From: an uncultured Desulfobulbaceae bacterium
GTDB lineage: Bacteria > Desulfobacterota > Desulfobulbia > Desulfobulbales > BM004
Direction of reading: 5' to 3'
Assembly (NCBI GenBank): GCA_947258675.1
Contig: CAMYJP010000144.1
Location: 1 to 6,447, forward strand
Length of the DNA: 6,447 nucleotides
In this document: piece by piece, positions 1 to 5,352 of the stretch
How the letters are laid out: each line of letters opens with the position of its first letter
How positions within the stretch are numbered: the stretch's first letter is position 1
The notes under the pieces: model-generated
The model's database searches: none
Told to the model about the DNA's origin: nothing
Seen by the model: the letters and a program-made list of their open reading frames with translations, nothing else
Position numbers and translations under genes: made by a program

Positions 1-936
1 CTGCATCATGTCATTGTGCGAGGAATTGAAAAGCGCCGGATTGTCAACGATGTTGCCGACCGTAAAAGCTTTGTAAAGCGTCTAGGAGCGCTTTCAGCCG
101 ATACGAAGATCACCATCTATGCCTGGGCGCTGATGACGAATCATGCGCACATTCTTTTGCGCAGCTCGGAAATTGGTCTTTCCGGATTTATGCGTCGGCT
201 CCTGACCGGTTATGCCGTTTCGTATAATCGGCGTCATCGTCGCTGGGGTTATTTATTTCAAAACCGTTATAAGTCGATTGTCTGCGATGAAGATGCCTAT
301 TTTACAGAACTGGTACGGTATATTCATTTAAATCCGTTGCGGGCGAAATTGGTTAAGAGTTTAGCCCAACTGGATCGTTACCGCTGGAGTGGTCATAGTG
401 TCTTGATGGGTATTATTAAAAATGACTGGCAGGATTGCGACTACGTTCTGAAATATTTTGGCAAAAAGGAAGGTGTGGCCAAGAAAGCCTATCGCAACTA
501 TGTCATAAAGGCTATCGATGAAGGTCGGCGGCCCGAGCTTGTTGGCGGGGGGTTAATCCGTTCCTTAGGTGGTTGGTCGGCAGTGAAAGCCATGCGTCGT
601 TCAGGGGATCGTGAATTGAGTGATGAACGGATTTTAGGCAGTGGTGAATTTGTCGAGCGGATCATCAAAGAAGCTGAAGCCAATATCCAACATCAGCTGC
701 CGGCCAAGGAACATCATCAAAAGATTGAAGAGTTTATAGCCCGAATTTGTAGAAGTGAAAATGTATCGATTGCAGAATTAAACGCGGGCAGCCGGCGCAG
801 AGAGGTAAGTGGGGTTCGAGCCCGGATAGCGATTGGACTGGTAAAGAGGCATGGGGTTTCATTAGCCGAAGTTGCCAGGCGGGTTGGGATATCCACCTCG
901 GGCGTGGCGAAAATCCTAAAACGGGTGAAAAATTAA
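1..936 (+). CDS. REP-associated (IS200-like, Y1) transposase with C-terminal DnaA-like helix-turn-helix, 5' end outside window
   Basis: This is a single-strand HUH transposase of the RAYT/Transposase_17 group, which cuts and rejoins hairpin DNA through a catalytic tyrosine. The frame is open from base 1 (LHHVIVRGIEKRRI), matching the family's usual GALYHVTxRG start, so roughly 15-20 residues lie left of the window. The GTG at 16 is internal. Counting from the first in-window codon, the metal-binding HAH is at residues 48-50 (TNHAHILL). The family block FNRRHRR-GHLFQ-RYKS appears as YNRRHRRWGYLFQNRYKS (about 75-92). The tyrosine of RYIHLNPLRA (Tyr107) is the likely nucleophile. Residues ~236-311 form a basic helical domain ending in a helix-turn-helix (VSLAEVARRVGISTSGVAKIL), as in the longer RAYT subgroup with a DnaA C-terminal-like domain. 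HUH and Tyr are intact, so it may be active. Family assignment is firm; mobility is inference. Confidence 0.93.
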   Translation: MHHVIVRGIEKRRIVNDVADRKSFVKRLGALSADTKITIYAWALMTNHAHILLRSSEIGLSGFMRRLLTGYAVSYNRRHRRWGYLFQNRYKSIVCDEDAYFTELVRYIHLNPLRAKLVKSLAQLDRYRWSGHSVLMGIIKNDWQDCDYVLKYFGKKEGVAKKAYRNYVIKAIDEGRRPELVGGGLIRSLGGWSAVKAMRRSGDRELSDERILGSGEFVERIIKEAEANIQHQLPAKEHHQKIEEFIARICRSENVSIAELNAGSRRREVSGVRARIAIGLVKRHGVSLAEVARRVGISTSGVAKILKRVKN

Positions 937-946
937 GTCAAGCAAA

Positions 947-967
947 TCAAAAACGTCCCCTATTTTT
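947..967. mobile_element. Possible transposase-element right flank (AAAACGTCCCC motif)
   Basis: Eleven bases after the transposase stop is AAAAACGTCCCCTATTTTTT. Its reverse complement begins AAAAAATAGGGGACGTTTTT. From memory, GGGGACGTT-type motifs often flank Y1 transposase genes in deltaproteobacteria; I could not check this. Homology to an alpha/beta hydrolase starts almost directly after it, so it is a reasonable candidate for the right boundary of the inserted element. The matching left flank would lie outside the window. Confidence 0.4.
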
Positions 968-970
968 TCT

Positions 971-1171
971 CATAAATATGCTGAAGCAATGCGTTCAGGT
1001 GGAAATAAAGACGTTACTGTAAAAATACTGGCAGACCATAACCACATATTCCTTGAAGATCGTGACGGAAGAAAAAGCGGTTATTTAGAACTGGTAAAGC
1101 ACACAAATCAACTATCAGAATTTGTGCTGAAAATTATAACGGATTGGGTCACAAGCCGGCTAGCTCCATAG
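971..1171 (+). pseudogene. C-terminal fragment of an alpha/beta hydrolase (S9 peptidase/esterase-like)
   Basis: The frame encodes about 66 residues that resemble the end of dipeptidyl-peptidase/esterase-like alpha/beta hydrolases: a YAEAMR helix, then NKDVTVKILADHNHIFL, then a closing helix (VLKIITDWVTSRL). In intact relatives the second His of a DHNHLF-type motif is the catalytic-triad histidine; the nucleophile elbow (GxSxG) and acid are absent here. Similarity begins before the only ATG (989): the codons at 971-988 (HKYAEA) already fit, so this ATG is internal and not a true start. No ribosome binding site precedes it. The frame starts directly after the transposase flank, so the gene was probably split or truncated there. 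The missing front may lie left of the transposase. A functional 60-residue protein is unlikely. Confidence 0.62.
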
Positions 1172-1339
1172 ACAGCTCTTAACTTCTTTGATTCTACTGT
1201 TTATATGCAAAAAATTTATCTTTCAAATCTGCAGATATCCAACTAATCATTACTTTTGAATCTCCAAAAAACATGTGATTTTGCAGATACTGCCATGATA
1301 TCATTGCGGAACACAAATTATTAATTCTTTGTTTTTTGA

Positions 1340-1369
1340 TTTACATGCTTTTAAAAAGCAAATTCTTAT
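1340..1369 (+). promoter_or_regulatory. Possible sigma70-type promoter with embedded palindromic operator
   Basis: TTTACA (1340-1345, five of six to TTGACA) and TCTTAT (1364-1369) are separated by 18 bp. The spacer holds TGCTTTT-A-AAAAGCA (1346-1360), a perfect palindrome with 7-bp arms around one base. A repressor bound there would cover the promoter. The -10 match is weak and start-site data are lacking, so the promoter is tentative; the palindrome itself is certain. Confidence 0.35.
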
Positions 1370-1401
1370 CATTTAATTTGATTTTTACAATCTATCTAAA
1401 T

Positions 1402-1405
1402 GAGG
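1402..1405 (+). promoter_or_regulatory. Ribosome binding site of the DUF4097 gene
   Basis: GAGG lies 6 nt before the ATG at 1412. It supports that start, which also gives a clean signal peptide. Confidence 0.7.
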
Positions 1406-1411
1406 TAAGCA

Positions 1412-2623
1412 ATGAATAATTCAATACAAAGAATCCTTTTTCTGCTGGTAGCGCTACTTAGCGTGATGGCAGCGACACCGGCAAAAAGTGAAATCGAGAA
1501 TGTCGTTAAGTCTTTATCGGTTAAGTCAGGCGGCACCTTGACCATCGAAAGTGATCAAGGGTCAATTAAAGTCGAAACGTGGGACAAACAAACGGTAGAA
1601 GTTTTAGTTGAAAAAAAAGTTAGAAAACAAAAACAGTTGGATGGTTTCAAGGTTAATTTTGATCAAAAAGGCAACGACATATTTGTTGAAGGTGATGGCG
1701 ACTCCAACAACAAGGTTTCGGTTAAATTTATCATAAAGGTCCCACAAGAATTTAATTTTGATTTAAAAACTGGTGGTGGCTCTATCGGTGTTGCCGATAT
1801 CAGTGGAGAAATCAAAGTAAATACCAGCGGCGGAAGTATTAGTATTGGCAATGTTACTCAGGGTAATGTTGATGCCAATACATCAGGTGGTAATATTAAA
1901 GTGGGCGATGTCGATGGAAATCTCAAAGTAGATACTTCTGGCGGAAACATTCAATTAGGTAAAATTAATGGTAAATCCTCAATCGACACATCAGGCGGCA
2001 GCATTACTTTAGAACAAGGCGGAAGCGACGTTAAGGCTGAAACTTCGGGTGGCAGCATCAAAATTGGGCCGGTTAAAGGTAAAGTCGACGTGGACACATC
2101 AGGTGGCAGTATTCGAATTGGTATGGCAGATGACGATGTTATCGCAAACACTTCCGGCGGCGCTATTAAAGTTGAAGGTAGTAAAGGCAGCGTTAACATA
2201 GGCTCTTCAGGTGGAAATCTTTTTGTTGGCAGCAGTGGCGGCCCTGTTAAAGCAGAAACCTCCGGTGGCAGCATCAAAATTTTACAAGCAAGAGGCTTTA
2301 TTGAAGCGGATACTTCTGGCGGCAAAATAGAAGCCGAGATGATTATTGCTAATAAAAATGTAGACACCCATGTAAACTTAGATTCCTCAGGCGGATCGAT
2401 AACCTTGCATATACCTGAGAGCCTAGCGGCAAGCGTATCTGCAACGCTGAAAATCACTCGTAGCGCCAAGCGTGACTATCGGATCTATTCGGATTTTCCA
2501 TTAACCATTAAAGGAGAGAACAGTAATAAGATTACAGCTAAAGGGGATATTAATGATGGTGGTGATAAGATCACATTAAGCACCACAAATGGTGATATTC
2601 ATATTAAAATGTTGGAAGAATGA
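1412..2623 (+). CDS. Exported DUF4097-type beta-solenoid repeat protein
   Basis: This 403-residue protein opens with a signal peptide (basic start, hydrophobic LFLLVALLSVMAA, likely cleavage near residues 24-26), so it is exported; no lipobox Cys is seen. After a beta-rich N-terminal part (about 28-120), residues 138-330 contain twelve T/S-S-G-G motifs followed by alternating hydrophobics (SGGSIKIG). They start at 138, 157, 175, 193, 211, 229, 247, 265, 274, 283, 301 and 325, mostly 18 residues apart, which fits one or two beta-strands per coil of a solenoid. At 265-282 two 9-residue half-units replace one full unit. The C-terminal 70 residues lack the repeat except for a closing TTNGDIHI. 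The pattern matches DUF4097 'putative adhesin' proteins, whose biochemical role is mostly unknown. It appears monocistronic, with its own upstream region and a weak hairpin after it. Confidence 0.88.
   Translation: MNNSIQRILFLLVALLSVMAATPAKSEIENVVKSLSVKSGGTLTIESDQGSIKVETWDKQTVEVLVEKKVRKQKQLDGFKVNFDQKGNDIFVEGDGDSNNKVSVKFIIKVPQEFNFDLKTGGGSIGVADISGEIKVNTSGGSISIGNVTQGNVDANTSGGNIKVGDVDGNLKVDTSGGNIQLGKINGKSSIDTSGGSITLEQGGSDVKAETSGGSIKIGPVKGKVDVDTSGGSIRIGMADDDVIANTSGGAIKVEGSKGSVNIGSSGGNLFVGSSGGPVKAETSGGSIKILQARGFIEADTSGGKIEAEMIIANKNVDTHVNLDSSGGSITLHIPESLAASVSATLKITRSAKRDYRIYSDFPLTIKGENSNKITAKGDINDGGDKITLSTTNGDIHIKMLEE
1823..2395 (+). repeat. 54-bp coding repeat array (18-residue TSGG units)
   Basis: The tandem repeat inside the DUF4097 gene has units of 54 bp, with one 57-bp unit first, two 27-bp half units at 2204-2257 and a longer final spacing of 72 bp. 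Codons for T-S-G-G vary between units (acc agc ggc gga, aca tca ggt ggt, act tct ggc gga). The units have therefore diverged at synonymous sites and are not recent copies. Confidence 0.85.
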
Positions 2624-2681
2624 TTCGTTTTACTAGAACCTATCTCAAAAAAGACTAAACATAAGAAGCTGATTATGTAAT

Positions 2682-2709
2682 AAAATCAACGTCCTGATTT
2701 TCTATTTTT
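2682..2709 (+). terminator. Weak terminator-like hairpin after the DUF4097 gene
   Basis: AAAATCA (2682-2688) and TGATTTT (2695-2701) form a 7-bp stem with a 6-nt loop, followed by CTATTTTT, 58 nt after the stop codon. The stem has only one G-C pair, so strength is doubtful. A second arm pair, TCTCAAAAA (2643-2651) with TTTTTGAGA (2705-2713), brackets it. Confidence 0.3.
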
Positions 2710-2713
2710 GAGA

Positions 2714-2835
2714 CTGGTGATATATGCAATGATATCTGTAAAAAAATTGTGACTCTCAAAAGTACCGACATAAGTAAACGTATACCCTCAAGCAATAAAT
2801 CGTATGATCTGCGATAAAAACAAAGTAACAAGCGC
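2714..2835. other. Gene-free AT-rich DNA
   Basis: No open frame, strong hairpin or recognisable repeat was found in this stretch. Confidence 0.5.
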
Positions 2836-3219
2836 CTAAGAGCCCTGTGATATACAAATTATATACCAACGGAAAGGGGTGAGTCTATCAATCTGAATTT
2901 TCGAATTTTGGTATTCAAAACTCCATTTTTTTGATTTCGGATTTGACACCTGATTCCCTGATAAAATAGGGTGCATGTATTCAAAAAGTATCTGCATTAA
3001 TCGGATAAAATCAGATAGTTGGACTTCTGGCAAGCTATACCCAGGTTCGATATCCATCAAATTTTCATCAAAATCGTTAAGTATCACAACTTTTGGCCGT
3101 AGTGGGATAATCTCAATTAAATCTGCATTTTGGGGCTTTGGTGACGAGCTGCCGGTAGAAGCCCAATAGATGATTATTAAGAATAGTACAAGGGTTCTTA
3201 TGTGGATCCATATAAGAAC
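2836..3219 (-). pseudogene. Possible decayed gene with an N-terminal membrane segment; no usable start codon
   Basis: On the minus strand one frame stays open for 127 codons from just after a TAG at 3220-3222 to the stop at 2836. The translation begins with a hydrophobic run (TLVLFLIIIYWAS), then a polar Ser/Pro stretch (TGSSSPKPQN), then a mixed soluble segment (LIEIIPLRPKVVILNDFDEN). That order resembles a signal-anchored or exported protein. No ATG, GTG or TTG precedes the hydrophobic run in frame; the first candidate is a GTG at 3085-3087, which would lose it. The last ~40 codons run through a TTCGAA-type repeat (2891-2947) and are not protein-like. I recognise no family. Overlapping plus-strand frames look less protein-like. 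It may be a relic or chance. Confidence 0.22.
2891..2947. repeat. Dispersed AT-rich TTCGAA/TTCGGATTT repeat, first copy
   Basis: Words such as TTTTCGAATTTTGG, ATTC and GATTTCGGATTT occur here in the same order as TTTTAATTTTGG, ATTCG and TTTCGGATTTCG in the right arm of the inverted repeat at 5871-5940. The two look like diverged members of one intergenic repeat family. Confidence 0.45.
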
Positions 3220-3220
3220 C
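3193..3220. repeat. 28-bp near-perfect palindrome
   Basis: GGTTCTTATGTGGA is followed directly by TCCATATAAGAACC. The two 14-bp arms pair at 13 positions, with one G/T mismatch (3202/3211) and no loop. There is no T-run after it, so it is not a standard terminator. It lies 163 bp before the amidohydrolase start and could be an operator or a recombination or repeat end. Confidence 0.6.
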
Positions 3221-3302
3221 TATGATAATATTCTCAAAGATATGCAAGGATATGATTCGTTAGGATATATTTGCTTGATCGTCGCTTCAGGAACAAGGTG
3301 TT

Positions 3303-3329
3303 ATGCTGACCGGAATCCGGTGGCAGCAT
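3303..3329. repeat. Strong bulged hairpin upstream of the amidohydrolase gene
   Basis: ATGCTG (3303-3308) pairs with CAGCAT (3324-3329), and ACCGG (3309-3313) pairs with CCGGT (3317-3321). The loop is AAT and a GG bulge (3322-3323) sits on the right side, giving 11 bp in all. It is 53 nt before the ATG and is GC-rich in an AT-rich region. It may act in the 5' leader or be a REP-like element. Confidence 0.6.
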
Positions 3330-3373
3330 CTTATACCGATCCGTATAATCATTATCAAAATATTAATTAACGT

Positions 3374-3377
3374 AGGA
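3374..3377 (+). promoter_or_regulatory. Ribosome binding site of the amidohydrolase gene
   Basis: AGGA lies 5 nt before the ATG at 3383 and supports this start. The protein then begins MIIDAHAHA, as is normal for the family. Confidence 0.6.
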
Positions 3378-3382
3378 ATTGA

Positions 3383-4207
3383 ATGATTATTGATGCACAC
3401 GCCCATGCTTGCGGTGCTTTTCTAAATGGGAAGGACATAATAGAGATACTCAACAAGAATAATGTCGCTCAAATTGTACTTGTCCCCGGCGAATTAGGAA
3501 GCGACAAAAGTTATTTTCTACCCGAATTGGCGGCTAAATTTCCAAGCACAGATGTTGTTTCATTCACCAATTTAATAACAAAAATGGTTATTGGTATTTC
3601 GGGCAAAGCGAAACAAATCGGTGAAGGTAATGCATATGTTTATTCCTTGGCAAAGGAATATCCTGACAGGATTATTCAATTCTATTGGGTGAGGCTTTCA
3701 TTGTCTAATGCATTAGAAAACCTTGAACGACATTATGCCGAATATGGATTCAAGGGAATAAAATTTCACCAGTGCTGGGAATCTTTTAAAGTAGGCTCTG
3801 ATAACTTCCATAAGGTTGCGGAGTGGGCGGTTTCAAAAGATCTTCCGATATTTATACATCTATTTTCAAAAAACCAGGCTACTCAATTAGCAAAATACAT
3901 AAAAGTATTTTCTAAAACGATTTTCATAATCGGACATCTTTTCGGCCTTGAGCGTTATATAGAAGCAGGTATTAATTCCGATAACATTTTTTTTGAGATT
4001 TCAACACCACAACTAGTATCTATACAACGATTAAAGAAAGCAATACAACACTTTGGAGCTAAAAGAATATTAATGGGCTCAGACACTCCATACGGACAAA
4101 ATAATCTAGAATTGAATATAAAAAGAATTAGGACTCTTAATATTCCCGATGAAGAGAAGAACTTAATTCTCGGTAATAACATGAAAAAATTACTGAAGAT
4201 TTCATAA
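3383..4207 (+). CDS. Amidohydrolase-2 family metal-dependent hydrolase (TIM barrel), substrate unknown
   Basis: This 274-residue protein has the family landmarks in order: DAHAH (residues 4-8, first metal-binding His pair on strand 1), GFKGIKFH (122-129), PIFIHL (155-160, His159), FIIGHLFG (181-188, His185) and MGSDTPYG (231-238, catalytic or metal Asp234), closing with LGNNMKKLL like the family's usual GNNAxRLL end. These fit a cytosolic, one-zinc amidohydrolase or decarboxylase of the PF04909 group (relatives include ACMSD and OMPDC-type enzymes). Length is near the short end of the family and all metal ligands appear present. The substrate cannot be read from the sequence. No operon partner overlaps it: the next gene starts 158 nt later across an attC-like fold, so it might itself be a gene cassette. 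Codon use is AT-rich, unlike the transposase and dehydrogenase genes. Confidence 0.9.
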   Translation: MIIDAHAHACGAFLNGKDIIEILNKNNVAQIVLVPGELGSDKSYFLPELAAKFPSTDVVSFTNLITKMVIGISGKAKQIGEGNAYVYSLAKEYPDRIIQFYWVRLSLSNALENLERHYAEYGFKGIKFHQCWESFKVGSDNFHKVAEWAVSKDLPIFIHLFSKNQATQLAKYIKVFSKTIFIIGHLFGLERYIEAGINSDNIFFEISTPQLVSIQRLKKAIQHFGAKRILMGSDTPYGQNNLELNIKRIRTLNIPDEEKNLILGNNMKKLLKIS

Positions 4208-4209
4208 TT

Positions 4210-4331
4210 ATATAACAATCCACCTGACCTGTGGGCTAGCGTTATTTTCCAACGTTTTCAGTAGATATAAAAGTTTTTGCCGTTACCAAAGTTTATCAAC
4301 CCCCAAAGGGCAAGTGACTTTGGCGTTAGGC
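4210..4331 (+). other. Possible degenerate attC site between the amidohydrolase and protease genes
   Basis: A possible R'' box ATATAAC (4210-4216, one mismatch to RYYYAAC) starts 2 nt after the amidohydrolase stop. CACCTGACCTGTGGG (4221-4235) pairs with CCCAAAGGGCAAGTG (4302-4316) at 12 of 15 positions without gaps. The segment ends in GCGTTAGGC, whose GTTAGGC is a perfect R' box. A competing 7-bp stem is CCAAAGT (4286-4292) with ACTTTGG (4317-4323). Imperfect pairing makes this uncertain. Confidence 0.38.
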
Positions 4332-4355
4332 CTTTGGCTAGCTAATCAGTTTCAT

Positions 4356-4359
4356 GGAG
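4356..4359 (+). promoter_or_regulatory. Ribosome binding site that selects the protease start
   Basis: Three in-frame ATGs occur at 4354, 4360 and 4366. GGAG at 4356-4359 is 6 nt before the ATG at 4366, which is the normal spacing. It overlaps the first ATG and abuts the second. Confidence 0.6.
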
Positions 4360-4365
4360 ATGAAA

Positions 4366-5211
4366 ATGAGCAATAAATTGGATACTGAAGACAAATCTCT
4401 GAGGAATTTTTTTATAATTGCTTTTCTTCTCCCAATAGCTGCTACAGTTTTGGTGACCTTGAAAGATGGTTTGCAGACTGGACTTGTAACAACTCAAATT
4501 TCTGCATTGGCAATGGTTGTTGTGATGTCCATGGTCCATGCGCCTACAATTGCTGCATTGATTGTTGTTTATGGTGATGAAGGATCTCAAGGCATTAAAA
4601 ATCTATTTCGACAACTGAAATACTGGGGATTCAAAAGTAAATGGTATTTGAGGGCTCTTTTGATATTTCCGTTATCTATTTTGGCATCCCTATTATTGAT
4701 GTCTTTATATTCTCAAAGATTTACCCCTGTATTTTCCTTAAGCATTCTTGCTATTGGCACCTTCTTTAGTGCTCTTTGGGAAGAAGTTGGTTGGACCGGT
4801 TATGCCATTCCCCGGATGCTGAAAAGATTTCGCCCTTTGAAAACGGGAGTATTACTTGGAGTTATTCATACTTTCTGGCATCTTGCTGCAGATTATTGGG
4901 GATCTGGAGTTTTTTATGGGAAACTTTATGCAATTCACTTTTTACTTTGGATGGTGGGTCTAATTGTGCTGCGTATTATTATTCTGTGGATATATATTCG
5001 AACCAAAAGTGTGGTGATAGGTTGGCTTACTCATTTCAGCTACACTGGGGGTCTGACATTATTTGTATCATTGACATTTTCTGCGGTTGAAACAATACTT
5101 TGGAATTCTGCATTTGTCTTTGTTTTACTTTTGGTTATAGTGGGTTTAGTTTCAACGAATAAGGATTTTCGTGATTTTTGGAAAAGCGGACTTAATGAAG
5201 TTAAGCAATAA
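4366..5211 (+). CDS. CPBP family (CAAX protease/bacteriocin-processing type) intramembrane metalloprotease
   Basis: From the ATG at 4366 the protein has 281 residues (285 from 4354). It is a polytopic membrane protein with hydrophobic segments near residues 13-31, 45-69, 95-115, 124-138, 189-212, 216-236 and 247-262. The CPBP (Abi) signature is present: motif 1 WEEVGWTGYAIPR (Glu139, Glu140), motif 2 VIHTFWHLA (His168, His172) and motif 3 LTHFS (His223). In relatives these Glu/His residues form the active site of a membrane-embedded glutamic or metallo-protease. The Arg of the classic EExxxR is Thr here, a substitution I recall in the EExGWTG branch. Family members cleave prenylated proteins, process peptides or give self-immunity to bacteriocins; the substrate here is unknown. 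No own promoter is evident in the 40-nt leader, so expression may depend on upstream transcription, as for most cassettes. Confidence 0.9.
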   Translation: MSNKLDTEDKSLRNFFIIAFLLPIAATVLVTLKDGLQTGLVTTQISALAMVVVMSMVHAPTIAALIVVYGDEGSQGIKNLFRQLKYWGFKSKWYLRALLIFPLSILASLLLMSLYSQRFTPVFSLSILAIGTFFSALWEEVGWTGYAIPRMLKRFRPLKTGVLLGVIHTFWHLAADYWGSGVFYGKLYAIHFLLWMVGLIVLRIIILWIYIRTKSVVIGWLTHFSYTGGLTLFVSLTFSAVETILWNSAFVFVLLLVIVGLVSTNKDFRDFWKSGLNEVKQ

Positions 5212-5220
5212 CAGCAGAAG

Positions 5221-5352
5221 GCCTAACACAGCGTGTAGCGGACTGGTGGGGATTCGTCCCGCTAAAATAGCTGTTTTCTTCATATATAAATTGTTCAGAT
5301 TTGACGCCAAATCCACAATCTGCCCCACCGCCGCTAACGCTCACCGTTCAAC
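5221..5352 (+). other. attC recombination site of the protease cassette
   Basis: R'' is GCCTAAC (5221-5227). The stem pairs GCGT (5231-5234) with ACGC (5337-5340), TAGCGG (5236-5241) with CCGCTA (5331-5336), and GGTGGGG (5245-5251) with CCCCACC (5323-5329). That is 17 bp, with an extrahelical G at 5235 and a small internal loop ACT/G. Unpaired spacers ACA and TCACC separate the stem from the R boxes, and a ~71-nt terminal segment closes it. This order (R box, spacer, stem with extrahelical bases, variable end) is that of an attC. The R' position reads GTTCAAC, weaker than GTTRRRY. Confidence 0.7.

Larger units (their letters stand above)
1172..1411. promoter_or_regulatory. AT-rich upstream region of the DUF4097 gene with three short palindromes
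   Basis: This gene-free stretch separates the hydrolase fragment from the next gene. It carries the perfect 10-bp palindromes ATCTGCAGAT (1227-1236) and ATGATATCAT (1295-1304). It also carries the 15-bp palindrome at 1346-1360 listed separately. TTGCAGATA-like words occur near 1231 and 1282. No open frame of note was seen. Confidence 0.4.
4326..5346 (+). mobile_element. Integron-type gene cassette carrying a CPBP intramembrane protease
   Basis: The cassette would run from the T after G^TTAGGC (cut between 4325 and 4326) to the G of CACCG^TTCAAC (5346), 1021 bp with one gene in the standard orientation. Joining the ends gives G-TTAGGC, which is exactly complementary to the R'' box GCCTAAC at 5221-5227. 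This is the defining property of an excised circular cassette. The gene starts 40 bp from the left end and stops 9 nt before R'', leaving almost no spare DNA, as in typical cassettes. No intI or attI is in the window. The cassette is more AT-rich than the flanking dehydrogenase gene. Confidence 0.72.

Noticed and set aside
1823..2395. Regular ~54-bp spacing could suggest a CRISPR array
   Set aside because: The repeats are in frame, encode TSGG units of one protein, lack conserved 25-35 bp direct repeats and have variable spacing.
1951..2469. 172-codon open frame on the minus strand
   Set aside because: It is antisense to the repeat protein; its length comes from repeated codons of the sense gene, and its translation (repeating LPPEVS) mirrors TSGG.
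3259..3265. GTTAGGA as a cassette left edge
   Set aside because: The last base misses the GTTRRRY consensus, and no complementary TCCTAAC is found after the amidohydrolase gene.
2975..3370. Two plus-strand frames of 64 and 66 codons before the amidohydrolase gene
   Set aside because: They have no ribosome binding site, no recognisable family and low-complexity or unlikely composition, and they run through a palindrome and a hairpin.
4776..5090. Alternative plus-strand frame inside the protease gene
   Set aside because: It overlaps the conserved CPBP motifs of the real frame and has an unlikely composition.
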